A stretch of DNA of 51,596 nt from an uncultured Lachnospiraceae bacterium (GCA_910577105.1 CAJTMB010000024.1:1-51596); one strand, 5' to 3'. Shown: positions 16,510-23,922, numbered from the stretch's first letter. The notes: generated from the sequence alone by a model not told the origin. Made by a program: numbers and translations.

Positions 16510-16692
16510 CTATTTCGTATTCTCTTTCCGACATCGCCTCGGATCTTCCGGTTTGACCGCATCATCAGGTATCAACCACGTTTTCCCTTTTAATACAGCA
16601 CCTTCAATCCTTCCTTCCTTACATAGAGTCGCTATTCTTCTTCTCGTAATATTCCATTTGTCCGCCATTTCGGTCGTAGTTAATAATTCCAT
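16510..16692 (-). CDS. Small MerR/excisionase-type helix-turn-helix protein
   Basis: 60 residues: LTTTEMADKWNITRRRIATL followed by CKEGRIEGAVLKGKTWLIPD, the classic HTH_17/excisionase fold with wing, and a basic tail. GGGAG lies six bases upstream. It is the first gene of the defence operon and is transcribed from a promoter whose spacer is a perfect dyad (16733-16750). It is therefore the obvious candidate for an autoregulating controller, comparable in role to the C proteins of restriction-modification systems, though of a different family. Confidence 0.78.
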   Translation of the reverse strand: MELLTTTEMADKWNITRRRIATLCKEGRIEGAVLKGKTWLIPDDAVKPEDPRRCRKENTK

Positions 16693-16728
16693 CGGTTTCT
16701 CCCTTAATCAAAGAAAACGCTCCTTTAT

Positions 16729-16757
16729 ATTATATTCCCATACGGGAATATTTTCAA
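16729..16757 (-). promoter_or_regulatory. Promoter of the defence operon with dyad operator in the spacer
   Basis: -35 TTGAAA (16752-16757), a 17-base spacer, and -10 TATAAT (16729-16734). The spacer is filled by TATTCCC-GTAT-GGGAATA (16733-16750), two perfect 7-bp arms. A bound protein would block RNA polymerase. AT-rich leader and a GGGAG site lead to the small HTH gene. Confidence 0.8.
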
Positions 16758-16786
16758 GTCTTTTCTCTATTTTTTACACAGAACAA

Positions 16787-16817
16787 GAGGGCTCGCCGAA
16801 TCCAACAAGCCCCCTAA
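16787..16817 (-). terminator. Weak terminator after the partition genes
   Basis: Minus strand AGGGGGCT and AGCCCTCT pair with one mismatch and are followed by TGTTCTGTGT, a poor U tract. It lies just after the stop of the small ORF following parB and before the AT-rich cargo promoter, marking the right edge of the cargo. Confidence 0.4.
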
Positions 16818-16820
16818 ACA

Positions 16821-17105
16821 TCACCATTTCCTACCATTCATCTGCCACTTGTCATGCCCCCGGATGCTCCGTACCGCCTGCCGCAGAGTGTTTGCCCTGC
16901 TATGCAGATGGTATCGAACTCGCCCCGTCCTATCGGCATGATGCGAATGAAATATGATCACCTTTCCCCGCTCCGGATACTCCGAATTATGCAAGTACCA
17001 ATAATGGCCAGTATTCCTGGACATGACCGTCACATCATAGGCGTCCGTGTTGATGATGGAAAAATACTTCGAATCCAGGCATTTCAGGTCTTCATTACTG
17101 AACAT
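16821..17105 (-). CDS. Hypothetical protein downstream of parB
   Basis: About 94 residues (MFSNEDLKCLDSKYFSIINT...). It is rich in aromatic, His and Arg residues (RNTGHYWYLHN, IIFHSHHADR) and has a basic C-terminus. The start at 17105 is supported by GGAGG five bases upstream and overlaps the parB stop by 11 bases, so it is translated with the partition genes. I recognise it as a frequent companion of parA-parB in Clostridia mobile elements, without a known role. Confidence 0.7.
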   Translation of the reverse strand: MFSNEDLKCLDSKYFSIINTDAYDVTVMSRNTGHYWYLHNSEYPERGKVIIFHSHHADRTGRVRYHLHSRANTLRQAVRSIRGHDKWQMNGRKW

Positions 17106-18039
17106 GGGCAGCCTCCTTCCCAGCAAACCACGCTTCCAGCGCCTGCATGACCAGATCTGATCTGTCCTTTGCCTTCAGCCCGGAGAGATACTTTTCTTCC
17201 GCCTCCGCCGGTATCTTCACGCTCACCATCTTCGCCGGAGCAGGAGTCTTAGCCGGATGCAGGATCTCTTCCAGCTTCCCTTCCGTCAGGTCTCCCACTG
17301 CCGCCCTAACCGCCTTCGCCGTCTTCTCGTCCACCTTCACATCCTGTGCCGCCACGGCTTCCTGTTCATCCTTTGACAGGTAGGAAAGCTCCACTGCTGC
17401 CGTCAATGTCAGTTCACCAGTATCCAGTCTGTCCTTAAATGTCCGAATCAGCTTGTCCACCCTCATATATCTGGCGATGTTCCTGCCGGTCATTCCATAC
17501 TCTTCACCGATGCCGTCCCGGCTCCTCGACTTGTGGACATCATGTCCACAAGTTCCGATTTCTTCTATCTCGTGCAGAATATCGTTCCGCCTGCCCTGGC
17601 TGATCACCTTCTCATATCTGGCAGACAGCACCGCTGCCTTCTCGCTAGGAACAAGATCTGTGAATGACCTCTGGATCACATTCGTTTCGATTACATAGAC
17701 ATAGGCTTCTGCGTCCGTCAGATCTTCCTTCACAATAGCCGGTATCTCCGTCAGCCCTGCAATCTTCGCCGCATTCTGCCTGTTATGGCCGGAAAGCATT
17801 TCATAACCCTTTCCCTTCTTCCGGACGATCACCGGATTCAGAACTCCATGTTCCCGGACGCTCTCCACCATATCATTCAGGCGCTCCCCCTCATACAGAT
17901 GGAAAGGATGATCATGAAACGGCTCGATCTTATCCACCGGCAGGTTCTGGAAACCGTTCCCAATCCCCGCCTGCGGCACATCCATGGTCATCATATCCAC
18001 AGCATCAAATATCTTCCTTCTAGGGCCGTTAGCCTTCAT
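17095..18039 (-). CDS. parB: ParB-type partition protein
   Basis: 314 residues with the ParB N-terminal domain (LPVDKIEPFHDHPFHLYEGE, then VLNPVIVRKKGKGYEMLSGH and NRQNAAK, the CTP-binding box region), the ETNVIQRSF helix, and a central helix-turn-helix (IGEEYGMTGRNIARYMRVDK). The C-terminus (SVKIPAEAEEKYLSGLKAKD) may be the dimerisation part. It overlaps the parA stop by 11 bases. With ParA it would segregate the element when extrachromosomal. No parS array was recognised by eye. Confidence 0.9.
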   Translation of the reverse strand: MKANGPRRKIFDAVDMMTMDVPQAGIGNGFQNLPVDKIEPFHDHPFHLYEGERLNDMVESVREHGVLNPVIVRKKGKGYEMLSGHNRQNAAKIAGLTEIPAIVKEDLTDAEAYVYVIETNVIQRSFTDLVPSEKAAVLSARYEKVISQGRRNDILHEIEEIGTCGHDVHKSRSRDGIGEEYGMTGRNIARYMRVDKLIRTFKDRLDTGELTLTAAVELSYLSKDEQEAVAAQDVKVDEKTAKAVRAAVGDLTEGKLEEILHPAKTPAPAKMVSVKIPAEAEEKYLSGLKAKDRSDLVMQALEAWFAGKEAAHVQ

Positions 18040-18805
18040 GCGCGATCACCTCCCCCGCCAGTCTCTCATAAGCCTTGCAGGCGTTACACTCCGGTGCGTA
18101 CTCGATAAGCGGCTCACTGTAGTAAACACTCTCGCCTACCTTCACAGTATTCGGTATCTTGCTCTTGAAGATCCTGATCTGTCCTTGGAATGTCTCCGCC
18201 ACCTGCTCCGTAATAGTCTTGCACAGTATCGTCCTGGCATCGCACATCGTGAGCAGGATGCCCGCCACATCCAGCCGCCCATTGATACGGCTCTTGATCT
18301 TCTTCACCGTCTTTAGGAAATCCTGCAATCCCTTCATCGCCAAAAGCTGCGGATTCACCGCCACGATCACTTCATCTGCCGCTGCCATAGCGTTTATGGT
18401 CAGCGCTCCCAGAGACGGAGAAGTATCAACCAGGATATAGTCATATTCATCCCTCAGCGACTCCAGGATCGCCGCCAGCATCTTCTCCGTACCCATTTCC
18501 ATTCTCAGCTTCGCTTCCACTGCGGAAAGCCCTATGGATGCCGGTATGAAATCCACTCCGTTCCTCTCCCAGATATATTCCTCACGCTCCGGAAGTTCTT
18601 CATCCTCGATCATGTTCAGTATCAGATCCCCGATCGCCACATCCACATCTTCAGCCCCGAGACAGGTGGTAAGGTTGGACTGTGGATCAAAATCCACAGC
18701 CAGCACCCTCATACCCTTCTTCTGTAAAGAATACGCCAAGTTGAAAACCGTCACGGTCTTTCCAACGCCGCCCTTCATTGCTCCTACCATATAAACCTTT
18801 GCCAT
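18029..18805 (-). CDS. parA: ParA-type partition ATPase
   Basis: About 258 residues with the deviant Walker A MKGGVGKTVTVFNLAYSLQK, Walker A' VLAVDFDPQSNLTTCLG and Walker B YDYILVDTSPSLGALT. The start is set at ATG 18805, nine bases after GGGGG; the GTG at 18811 is too close to that site. It follows the SymE-like gene with a few bases of overlap or spacing. ParA/ParB pairs on integrated elements stabilise the excised circle or act in plasmid-like phages. Confidence 0.93.
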   Translation of the reverse strand: MAKVYMVGAMKGGVGKTVTVFNLAYSLQKKGMRVLAVDFDPQSNLTTCLGAEDVDVAIGDLILNMIEDEELPEREEYIWERNGVDFIPASIGLSAVEAKLRMEMGTEKMLAAILESLRDEYDYILVDTSPSLGALTINAMAAADEVIVAVNPQLLAMKGLQDFLKTVKKIKSRINGRLDVAGILLTMCDARTILCKTITEQVAETFQGQIRIFKSKIPNTVKVGESVYYSEPLIEYAPECNACKAYERLAGEVIAHEG

Positions 18806-18807
18806 AA

Positions 18808-19074
18808 TCACTTTCCCCCTTTCCTAAACTCTGCCACCGGTTCTGCAACACACATCACTGGCTCTGCCGAAATATCCCTAAATTCACATCTAATTTCATC
18901 AGCCCTTGTAATCGTCAAACGACCGCCTTCACATTCGACCGTAATTGGCACACCTTCCTCAAATCCCAGTTCCCGAAGCCATGCACCCTTCAAGATGATC
19001 ATCGGCGTAGGCTTGTATTTGTAACCGCTCTGCTCATAGACCTTCATGTCCCTGTATTTCTTAAATCCTCTCAT
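18808..19074 (-). CDS. SymE-like / AbrB-fold small protein
   Basis: 88 residues. The core YKPTPMIILKGAWLRELGFE then GVPITVECEGGRLTI is the SymE/SpoVT-AbrB-type swapped-hairpin fold. E. coli SymE is an SOS-controlled RNA-cleaving toxin; members at the head of phage and ICE partition operons are more likely DNA-binding regulators. CAGGAGG lies seven bases upstream. It is the first gene of the parA-parB group. A terminator hairpin just upstream (19121-19178) would insulate it from transcription entering from the right. Confidence 0.72.
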   Translation of the reverse strand: MRGFKKYRDMKVYEQSGYKYKPTPMIILKGAWLRELGFEEGVPITVECEGGRLTITRADEIRCEFRDISAEPVMCVAEPVAEFRKGGK

Positions 19075-19120
19075 CTTTCATCCTCCTGATTTGATTGATT
19101 TCAACAACTACTTATCCGGT

Positions 19121-19178
19121 AAAAAAGAAAGGACCCTGATTCGTCCGGAAGCAAATTTCTCCTGCGAATCAAAGTCCT
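19121..19178 (-). terminator. Terminator-like hairpin upstream of the SymE-like gene
   Basis: Minus strand AGGAC-TT-TGATTCG pairs with CGAATCA-GG-GTCCT (7 + 5 bp with a 2-base internal loop) and is followed by TTCTTTTTT. The stretch 19179-19322 between this and the next hairpin has a 67-codon minus-strand frame (19101-19304, TTG start after AGGGG). I do not recognise it and do not call it a gene. Confidence 0.6.
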
Positions 19179-19322
19179 ATTTCTCAAAAATAACACCACC
19201 CCACTCTCATAAAGGCATTCTTCGTCCATTCTGGGCCTGGAAACCCCTCTGCCTTCTTCGTGTAGGTATTCGATTGTAAATTCGGCGCCGTCCTTACATC
19301 TCAACCCCTTTTCCAGTAGGTC

Positions 19323-19381
19323 AAAAAAATAGGACTTGGTCAGGAAGCCTGTAAAATCGGTCTTCTTCTGACTTGTCCTAT
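19323..19381 (-). terminator. Terminator hairpin at the truncated acetyltransferase
   Basis: Minus strand ATAGGAC and GTCCTAT pair (7 bp) with further inner pairing (TCAG/CTGA), followed by a run of seven T. It overlaps the broken 3' end of the acetyltransferase fragment and lies near the probable right boundary of the mobile element. Confidence 0.6.
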
Positions 19382-19615
19382 TATATCGTACTCATCCACA
19401 ATCACATCACACAAATACCAGATGGAAACAAAGTCCGTTACCACTCTGGCAAAACCCACAAGGTTATCTTCTTCGTCAAATGCACCAAAGGAAACCGAAT
19501 TTTTCATGGCAGTTAGAACATCCTCTTCTGACCGTTCCGGCTCCCAGTATGTTTGTTTCATTAGGTTCATGAGTTGATTCACCAGTATTTCTTTTTCTGT
19601 TGATATGTAATACAT
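19340..19615 (-). pseudogene. 3'-truncated GNAT acetyltransferase
   Basis: About 91 codons. The frame reads as the N-terminal half of a GNAT acetyltransferase (NSVSFGAFDEEDNLVGFARV, then YLCDVIVDEY). Instead of the expected acetyl-CoA loop (usually RGKGIG) it runs into unrelated sequence (DIIGQVRRRPILQAS) and stops. The break at about 19393 coincides with the hairpin at 19323-19381 and with the start of mobile-element DNA. The gene has probably been cut by integration or recombination. No activity expected. Confidence 0.65.
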
Positions 19616-19683
19616 TGTCATTTTCTCCTTAGATTCAATAAATTAAAATCAATAAAATATGTGCCCCTACCAGTCACCCAAAA

Positions 19684-20214
19684 TCAGGAAAGCGGAATGT
19701 CATAACGATTAATGTTCATCCCCGACACCTCACCATGAATCATATCGACATACACACCACTGTTAGCAAGAATTGTTTTATTGCTACCAATGTTTATATC
19801 ACGACAAACAATTCGCACTTTATCAAGTCCCATTTCTTTTGCTTTCTGTAAACCAAGCCTAAGTTGCTCTTTTGCATATCCTTTGCCGCGCTCACTTGGG
19901 CGAACTGAATAGCCAAAGTTTGAAGCAAATTCTATATCATCATCATCGTATTCCAGCTTATGACGAAAAACAATAAAACCGACAATCTTACCGTCGTTTT
20001 CACGGATTGCCATGTACCATGTTATTTTATCCACCATATCTTCACAAAATTGAAGCCACTCAAACACAGTTTCATACTTTTCAAGATAATCCATACCCGG
20101 TATTCTGCTTGGGTCATATGTAACTCTCATACGTTCAGTAGGAAATTCAGCTCTATATTCCAAAATTTTTTCTGCATACTCAGCAGATACTTTAATCAGC
20201 TTAATTTGACACAT
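19684..20214 (-). CDS. GNAT family N-acetyltransferase
   Basis: 176 residues. The GNAT core is intact: WYMAIRENDGKIVGFIVFRH (beta strands), then FGYSVRPSERGKGYAKEQLR (motif A with the RGKGYA acetyl-CoA loop) and VRIVCRDINIGSNKTILANS. GGAG lies nine bases upstream of the ATG. The substrate cannot be told. It stands alone in a decayed patch, followed at its 5' side by 170 bases with no gene. Codon use is AT-rich like its surroundings. Confidence 0.85.
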   Translation of the reverse strand: MCQIKLIKVSAEYAEKILEYRAEFPTERMRVTYDPSRIPGMDYLEKYETVFEWLQFCEDMVDKITWYMAIRENDGKIVGFIVFRHKLEYDDDDIEFASNFGYSVRPSERGKGYAKEQLRLGLQKAKEMGLDKVRIVCRDINIGSNKTILANSGVYVDMIHGEVSGMNINRYDIPLS

Positions 20215-20384
20215 TATTTTCTACTCCAAACTTTAAAATTTCCTTTTAAGGCAAATTGATTATATCATAACAACAATTATTCTGCATTAGGAACTTGAAA
20301 ATGCGAAGCATTACGCTCCGCACCAATACTACACATATATCAGTTCTTTTAATACAATTTCCCAGAAGCAGATGGTACGCTTAA

Positions 20385-20459
20385 ATCCATCTTCTTAATA
20401 AGATTGAAAATGCAGATATCAAACGTGAAAAGCCACGTCTTTATGGAGGTGATGACTAA
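20385..20459 (+). pseudogene. Antitoxin C-terminus remnant
   Basis: A plus-strand frame reads LLNKIENADIKREKPRLYGG then DD and stops at TAA, which overlaps the next ATG as TAATG. No start is present; the earlier part seems to be in another frame. The ending and the overlap with a toxin-like frame suggest the tail of a type II antitoxin. This is inference from short sequence. Confidence 0.35.
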
Positions 20460-20593
20460 TGGATTATACGATTCGCTATGATTTGGAATTCAAACCATTT
20501 TAAAAGAACTCCAAAGTATACCGTTGCAACTTAGGCGTTGGCATTAGTAGCGAAGCATGCAAAGAACGTCCATGTGTAGTTCTCGTATCATAA
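20459..20593 (+). pseudogene. Degenerate MazF/PemK-like toxin
   Basis: A 44-codon frame preceded by GGAGGTGATGACTA. After 14 codons it meets TAA (20501-20503). In the same frame it continues KVYRCNLGVGISSEACKERP and CVVLVS before a second TAA. That continuation resembles the N-terminal strand of MazF/PemK toxins (usually L...GSE..G.RP.V). The remainder of the toxin (about 70 residues) is missing. A broken toxin-antitoxin module on the strand opposite to its neighbours. Confidence 0.4.
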
Positions 20594-20634
20594 TTTTTTT
20601 CTCCATATCCGTCATATCCTATCAATCCCCTTTC

Positions 20635-20814
20635 CTATCGGCTCATTTCAAAGGCACGTTTCGGGCGTTTATTTGCCCGTTCTGCCTGCTCTAATTTAGT
20701 ATAAAATACATCATCAATATTTTCATTCTAATATGTATTACGTCCCCAATTCGCATCATTTCCTTTTATATCGTTCTGACTTAACCAATCGCTCTGAACA
20801 CTATTATAAGTATT
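20635..20814 (-). pseudogene. Unidentified gene relic
   Basis: The minus strand reads SDWLSQNDIKGNDANWGRNT then Y, a TAG, and in the same frame NENIDDVFYTKLEQAERANK then RPKRAFEMSR and stop. The frame has no start. It begins immediately where the CPBP pseudogene ends, overlapping it out of frame. Composition looks like genuine protein but I do not recognise the family. Confidence 0.35.
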
Positions 20815-21560
20815 TCAATACTGCTGACGAGATTACATAAACAATGAACAATGATTCCTATGTATAAGTTTTCTTTCTACCACACCATATACACATAAGG
20901 CAAAACTCCTGTAATCCTCCTAATATTTTCCCATGGTGCTCAGAAATGATATAACGAAAAAACAACTGTTACAATTACAGGTGCAAATCCATTGAACCGT
21001 TGCAATCTTGGCAACATGTACCCATTAAAATATAATTCTTCTGTAATCGGAAGCACCAGACCATTCGCTATCAAAAATAAAATTGTTGTAATAAGAATTA
21101 TACTTTTCGGATATAATTCAAGCTGATTTATAAAGTTCTGTGCAATAAAATAATCCGGTACATGCTGATTAACGTATGGCATAACTAATGAATTTTCCCA
21201 AGTACCCACAAACTTGGAAGCTATACCCGCTATGCAAAACAATACCACCACAATTAGTATAGCTTTTCTTTTATCTAATTTCTGATTATATGACAGTGCA
21301 CACTTAATTCCAATTTTACCATTTTCTTTCTTATTTTCTCTTAGCAACGTAATCATTTCAAACGGTGCCAACACAAATAAAGATATTAAAAGAAAGCGGG
21401 AAAATTGCGGAATGAATTCTTTAAATCGTAAAGACCTAATATATACAATCATAAAAATCATTGGTGCCAAAAAAGCCATTAACAACATTTTACTAATTTT
21501 CAATTCTTTCATCATACTACACATCTCCCTCTTGCTCGCAAAATCACTTTCCAAATCCAT
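20781..21560 (-). pseudogene. CPBP intramembrane protease with two nonsense codons
   Basis: The frame encodes a hydrophobic protein with several membrane segments and the CPBP (CAAX protease/bacteriocin-processing) motif 1, here ITEELYFNGYMLPRLQRF. After VTVVFSLYHF comes TGA at about 20938, and the same frame continues APWENIRRITGVLPYVYMVW, a TAG, then KENLYIGIIVHCLCNLVSS to TAA 20781. Both stops stand where the family usually has Trp, so each could be one G-to-A change from TGG. The second His motif lies just after the first stop, so the product would lack activity. The real start is probably ATG 21515 after GAGGGAG. It follows the TetR gene by five bases. Confidence 0.7.
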
Positions 21561-21565
21561 TGTTC

Positions 21566-22159
21566 TTAAAAAGATTTCTCACCACATAAATAGTCAACAA
21601 TCGTTTCAGCTAATATATGTTGCACCCTCTTTTTGTTCTGTTCCGTTTGATGTATAGAATTTGTCTCCGTTAAACGCAGCATCTGGATTGTAGTAATTAA
21701 AAATTCCATGTTTTCTTGACTTTCATCAAGATTGCACAACGACAACATGGTTTTATTCAGCTCAAATGAACGTTCTCTATCTGCTTCTAATAATTCTAAT
21801 GGTAATTTTCTGGCTATATATTGGATATCACTTTCCGGCAAATAATATATAAGCCAATTTTTTCTTAAAAATACATCATAAAATATCTGACGAATTTTGG
21901 TTTTCGTGTCAAGCTCTTGATTTGCAATAGTTATAATCTCGTCAATAAGTTGCTGTTCCTCCAACTTAATAATATCCCAAAACAATTCCTCTCTAGAATT
22001 ATAAAATGAGTAAAAGGAGCCTTTTGAAATATTGGCACCTTTTGTAATTTCATCAACCGTAATTTGCTTTATGCTTTTCATCTTCATAAGCGAAGCACCT
22101 ATGTCTATCATAGATTGCTTTATTATTTTTCTTTCCTGTTCACTAAATGATTTTGGCAT
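21566..22159 (-). CDS. TetR/AcrR family regulator
   Basis: About 197 residues. The N-terminal helix-turn-helix reads KIIKQSMIDIGASLMKMKSI then KQITVDEITKGANISKGSFY and SFYNSREELFWDII, the TetR pattern. The C-terminal ligand domain is divergent. The start at 22159 follows AAGGAG by nine bases; the longer frame to 22210 is unsupported. It heads a two-gene unit with the broken CPBP protease, which was probably its target. Confidence 0.85.
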   Translation of the reverse strand: MPKSFSEQERKIIKQSMIDIGASLMKMKSIKQITVDEITKGANISKGSFYSFYNSREELFWDIIKLEEQQLIDEIITIANQELDTKTKIRQIFYDVFLRKNWLIYYLPESDIQYIARKLPLELLEADRERSFELNKTMLSLCNLDESQENMEFLITTIQMLRLTETNSIHQTEQNKKRVQHILAETIVDYLCGEKSF

Positions 22160-22550
22160 ATAAGTATTCTCCTTAATGTATTCAATGACTATTTTTATTT
22201 TTACAGTCATTTAACACATTAAAGTTGTTAATAAAAATAATGTCAAGTTTTCATTCGACCAAATCAACTGTAAAAAAATACCTCTCAGAAATATTCCGGA
22301 ATATGTACAATCTCGAATCTTTCTTTAACACATACACCATATTATTGATTCTTTACCCTTTGTCCTCTGCTGATTTGTATCCTCTTTTCTGTCAAAGGCA
22401 TATCCGGAATCTTTCGACTGACAGCTCTTTTAGAAAATGATTTGTAGCGGTAAGTTCCGACACTTCCTGCCGGATTGCTTCCCCCTCTTTCCATTTATGG
22501 CACCGTTTGGGCACCATTTGCAACAATTATAACTACTATAAGCCACAAAA
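22160..22550. other. Intergenic region without a gene
   Basis: About 390 bp between the TetR start and the tuf terminator. A 71-codon plus-strand frame here lacks a ribosome binding site and protein character. The right part has short repeats (GGCACC at 22500-22505, GGGCACC at 22509-22515) that could be remains of an attachment or recombinase region, but nothing firm can be said. Confidence 0.4.
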
Positions 22551-22580
22551 AAGGCTTTCGGAGAAATCCCCGAAAGCCTT
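22551..22580 (-). terminator. Terminator of the str operon (after tuf)
   Basis: A perfect 11-bp stem, AAGGCTTTCGG with CCGAAAGCCTT and an eight-base loop, followed on the minus strand by TTTTTTGTGG. It lies 23 bases beyond the tuf stop. Confidence 0.92.
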
Positions 22581-22602
22581 GATTTTACTGAATAAATTAT
22601 AA

Positions 22603-23790
22603 TTACTCGATGATAGTAGCCACACGACCAGAACCAACAGTCCTGCCACCCTCACGGATAGCAAAGGTAAGACCCTGCTCCATAGCGATGGGATGAATCA
22701 GTTCGATGGTCATCTCTACGTTGTCACCAGGCATGCACATTTCTGTGCCTGCAGGAAGTGCGCAAACGCCGGTTACGTCGGTTGTTCTGAAGTAGAACTG
22801 AGGACGATAGTTGTTGAAGAAAGGAGTATGACGTCCACCTTCGTCCTTGGTCAGAACGTAAACCTGAGCGGTGAATTTCTTGTGGCAGGTAACGCTGCCG
22901 GGTTTTGCAAGAACCTGTCCTCTTTCGATTTCAGTTCTCTGAACACCACGGAGCAGTGCGCCGATGTTATCACCAGCCTGTGCTTCGTCAAGCATCTTAC
23001 GGAACATTTCGATACCGGTTACAACGGTCTTCTTTGTTTCTTCCTTGATACCGATGATTTCTACTTCATCGTTCAGCTTCAAGGTACCACGCTCAACCCT
23101 ACCGGTTGCAACAGTACCACGGCCGGTAATGGTGAATACGTCCTCGACAGGCATCAGGAAAGGCTTGTCGGTATCACGCTGAGGGTCAGGAATGTACTCA
23201 TCTACAGTGCTCATGAGTTCCATAACCTTGTCGCCCCATTCACCGTTGGGGTCTTCCAGAGCCTTAAGAGCAGAACCCTTGATGATAGGGCAATCTGTGA
23301 AATCATACTCTTCAAGCTGTTCGGTAATTTCCATCTCTACCAGTTCAAGCAATTCAGGGTCGTCTACCATATCGCACTTGTTCATGAAAACAACGATATA
23401 AGGAACGCCTACCTGACGGGACAGAAGGATGTGCTCTTTGGTCTGAGCCATAACGCCGTCGGTTGCAGCAACAACCAGAATAGCGCCGTCCATCTGTGCA
23501 GCACCGGTAATCATGTTCTTAACGTAGTCAGCATGGCCCGGGCAGTCAACGTGTGCATAGTGTCTCTTATCGGTCTGATACTCTACGTGTGCGGTAGAAA
23601 TGGTAATACCACGCTCTCTCTCTTCGGGAGCCTTGTCGATATTCTCGAAATCTACCTTCTCATTTCCGGTAACTCTCTCAGCCAGAACCTTGGTAATTGC
23701 AGCTGTCAGAGTGGTTTTACCATGGTCAACGTGACCAATGGTACCAATGTTACAATGGGGCTTATTTCTTTCAAATTTAGCTTTAGCCAT
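22603..23790 (-). CDS. tuf: Elongation factor Tu
   Basis: 395 residues, full length. G1 GHVDHGKTTLT near residue 19, switch II DCPGHADYVKNM near 80 and NKCD near 135 are intact, and domains II and III follow (RGTVATGRVERGTLKLNDEV; TDVTGVCALPAGTEMCMPGD). It delivers aminoacyl-tRNA to the ribosome. Last gene of rpsL-rpsG-fusA-tuf, preceded by its own consensus promoter in the 132-bp gap after fusA. A 371-codon frame on the opposite strand is a shadow of its codon bias. Confidence 0.98.
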   Translation of the reverse strand: MAKAKFERNKPHCNIGTIGHVDHGKTTLTAAITKVLAERVTGNEKVDFENIDKAPEERERGITISTAHVEYQTDKRHYAHVDCPGHADYVKNMITGAAQMDGAILVVAATDGVMAQTKEHILLSRQVGVPYIVVFMNKCDMVDDPELLELVEMEITEQLEEYDFTDCPIIKGSALKALEDPNGEWGDKVMELMSTVDEYIPDPQRDTDKPFLMPVEDVFTITGRGTVATGRVERGTLKLNDEVEIIGIKEETKKTVVTGIEMFRKMLDEAQAGDNIGALLRGVQRTEIERGQVLAKPGSVTCHKKFTAQVYVLTKDEGGRHTPFFNNYRPQFYFRTTDVTGVCALPAGTEMCMPGDNVEMTIELIHPIAMEQGLTFAIREGGRTVGSGRVATIIE

Positions 23791-23856
23791 TTTTATAGTC
23801 CTCCTTAAAATTGTTGAATCAATCTGTTGATTTTTCTTATTACTCGGCTATTTCTA

Positions 23857-23885
23857 ATTATATTAAAAACAGCTGGCTTTTTCAA
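23857..23885 (-). promoter_or_regulatory. tuf promoter
   Basis: -35 TTGAAA (23880-23885), 17-base spacer, -10 TATAAT (23857-23862). It allows tuf to be expressed beyond the level of the rest of the str operon. Confidence 0.8.
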
Positions 23886-23922
23886 GCATTATTTTGTGCA
23901 CAGGCTAATTTGCCCTGATACG

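Noticed and set aside
17095..18805. Partition parA/parB as part of the defence operon, since the operon also has a ParB-fold gene
   Set aside because: They lie beyond a weak terminator and the operon promoter, have GC-rich codon use unlike the cargo, and the two ParB-like proteins do not resemble each other beyond the fold motif.
19101..19304. 67-codon minus-strand frame with TTG start between the two terminator hairpins
   Set aside because: An AGGGG site precedes it, but the frame runs through a terminator hairpin and its second half looks non-coding. Not strong enough to call.
22225..22440. 71-codon plus-strand frame between the TetR and tuf genes
   Set aside because: No ribosome binding site and low-complexity hydrophobic composition expected of AT-rich non-coding DNA.
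22693..23808. 371-codon plus-strand frame opposite tuf, and similar long antisense frames opposite fusA (23827-25284) and rpoC (34957-36057)
   Set aside because: They mirror highly expressed genes with strong codon bias, lack ribosome binding sites and protein-family features, and overlap proven genes completely.
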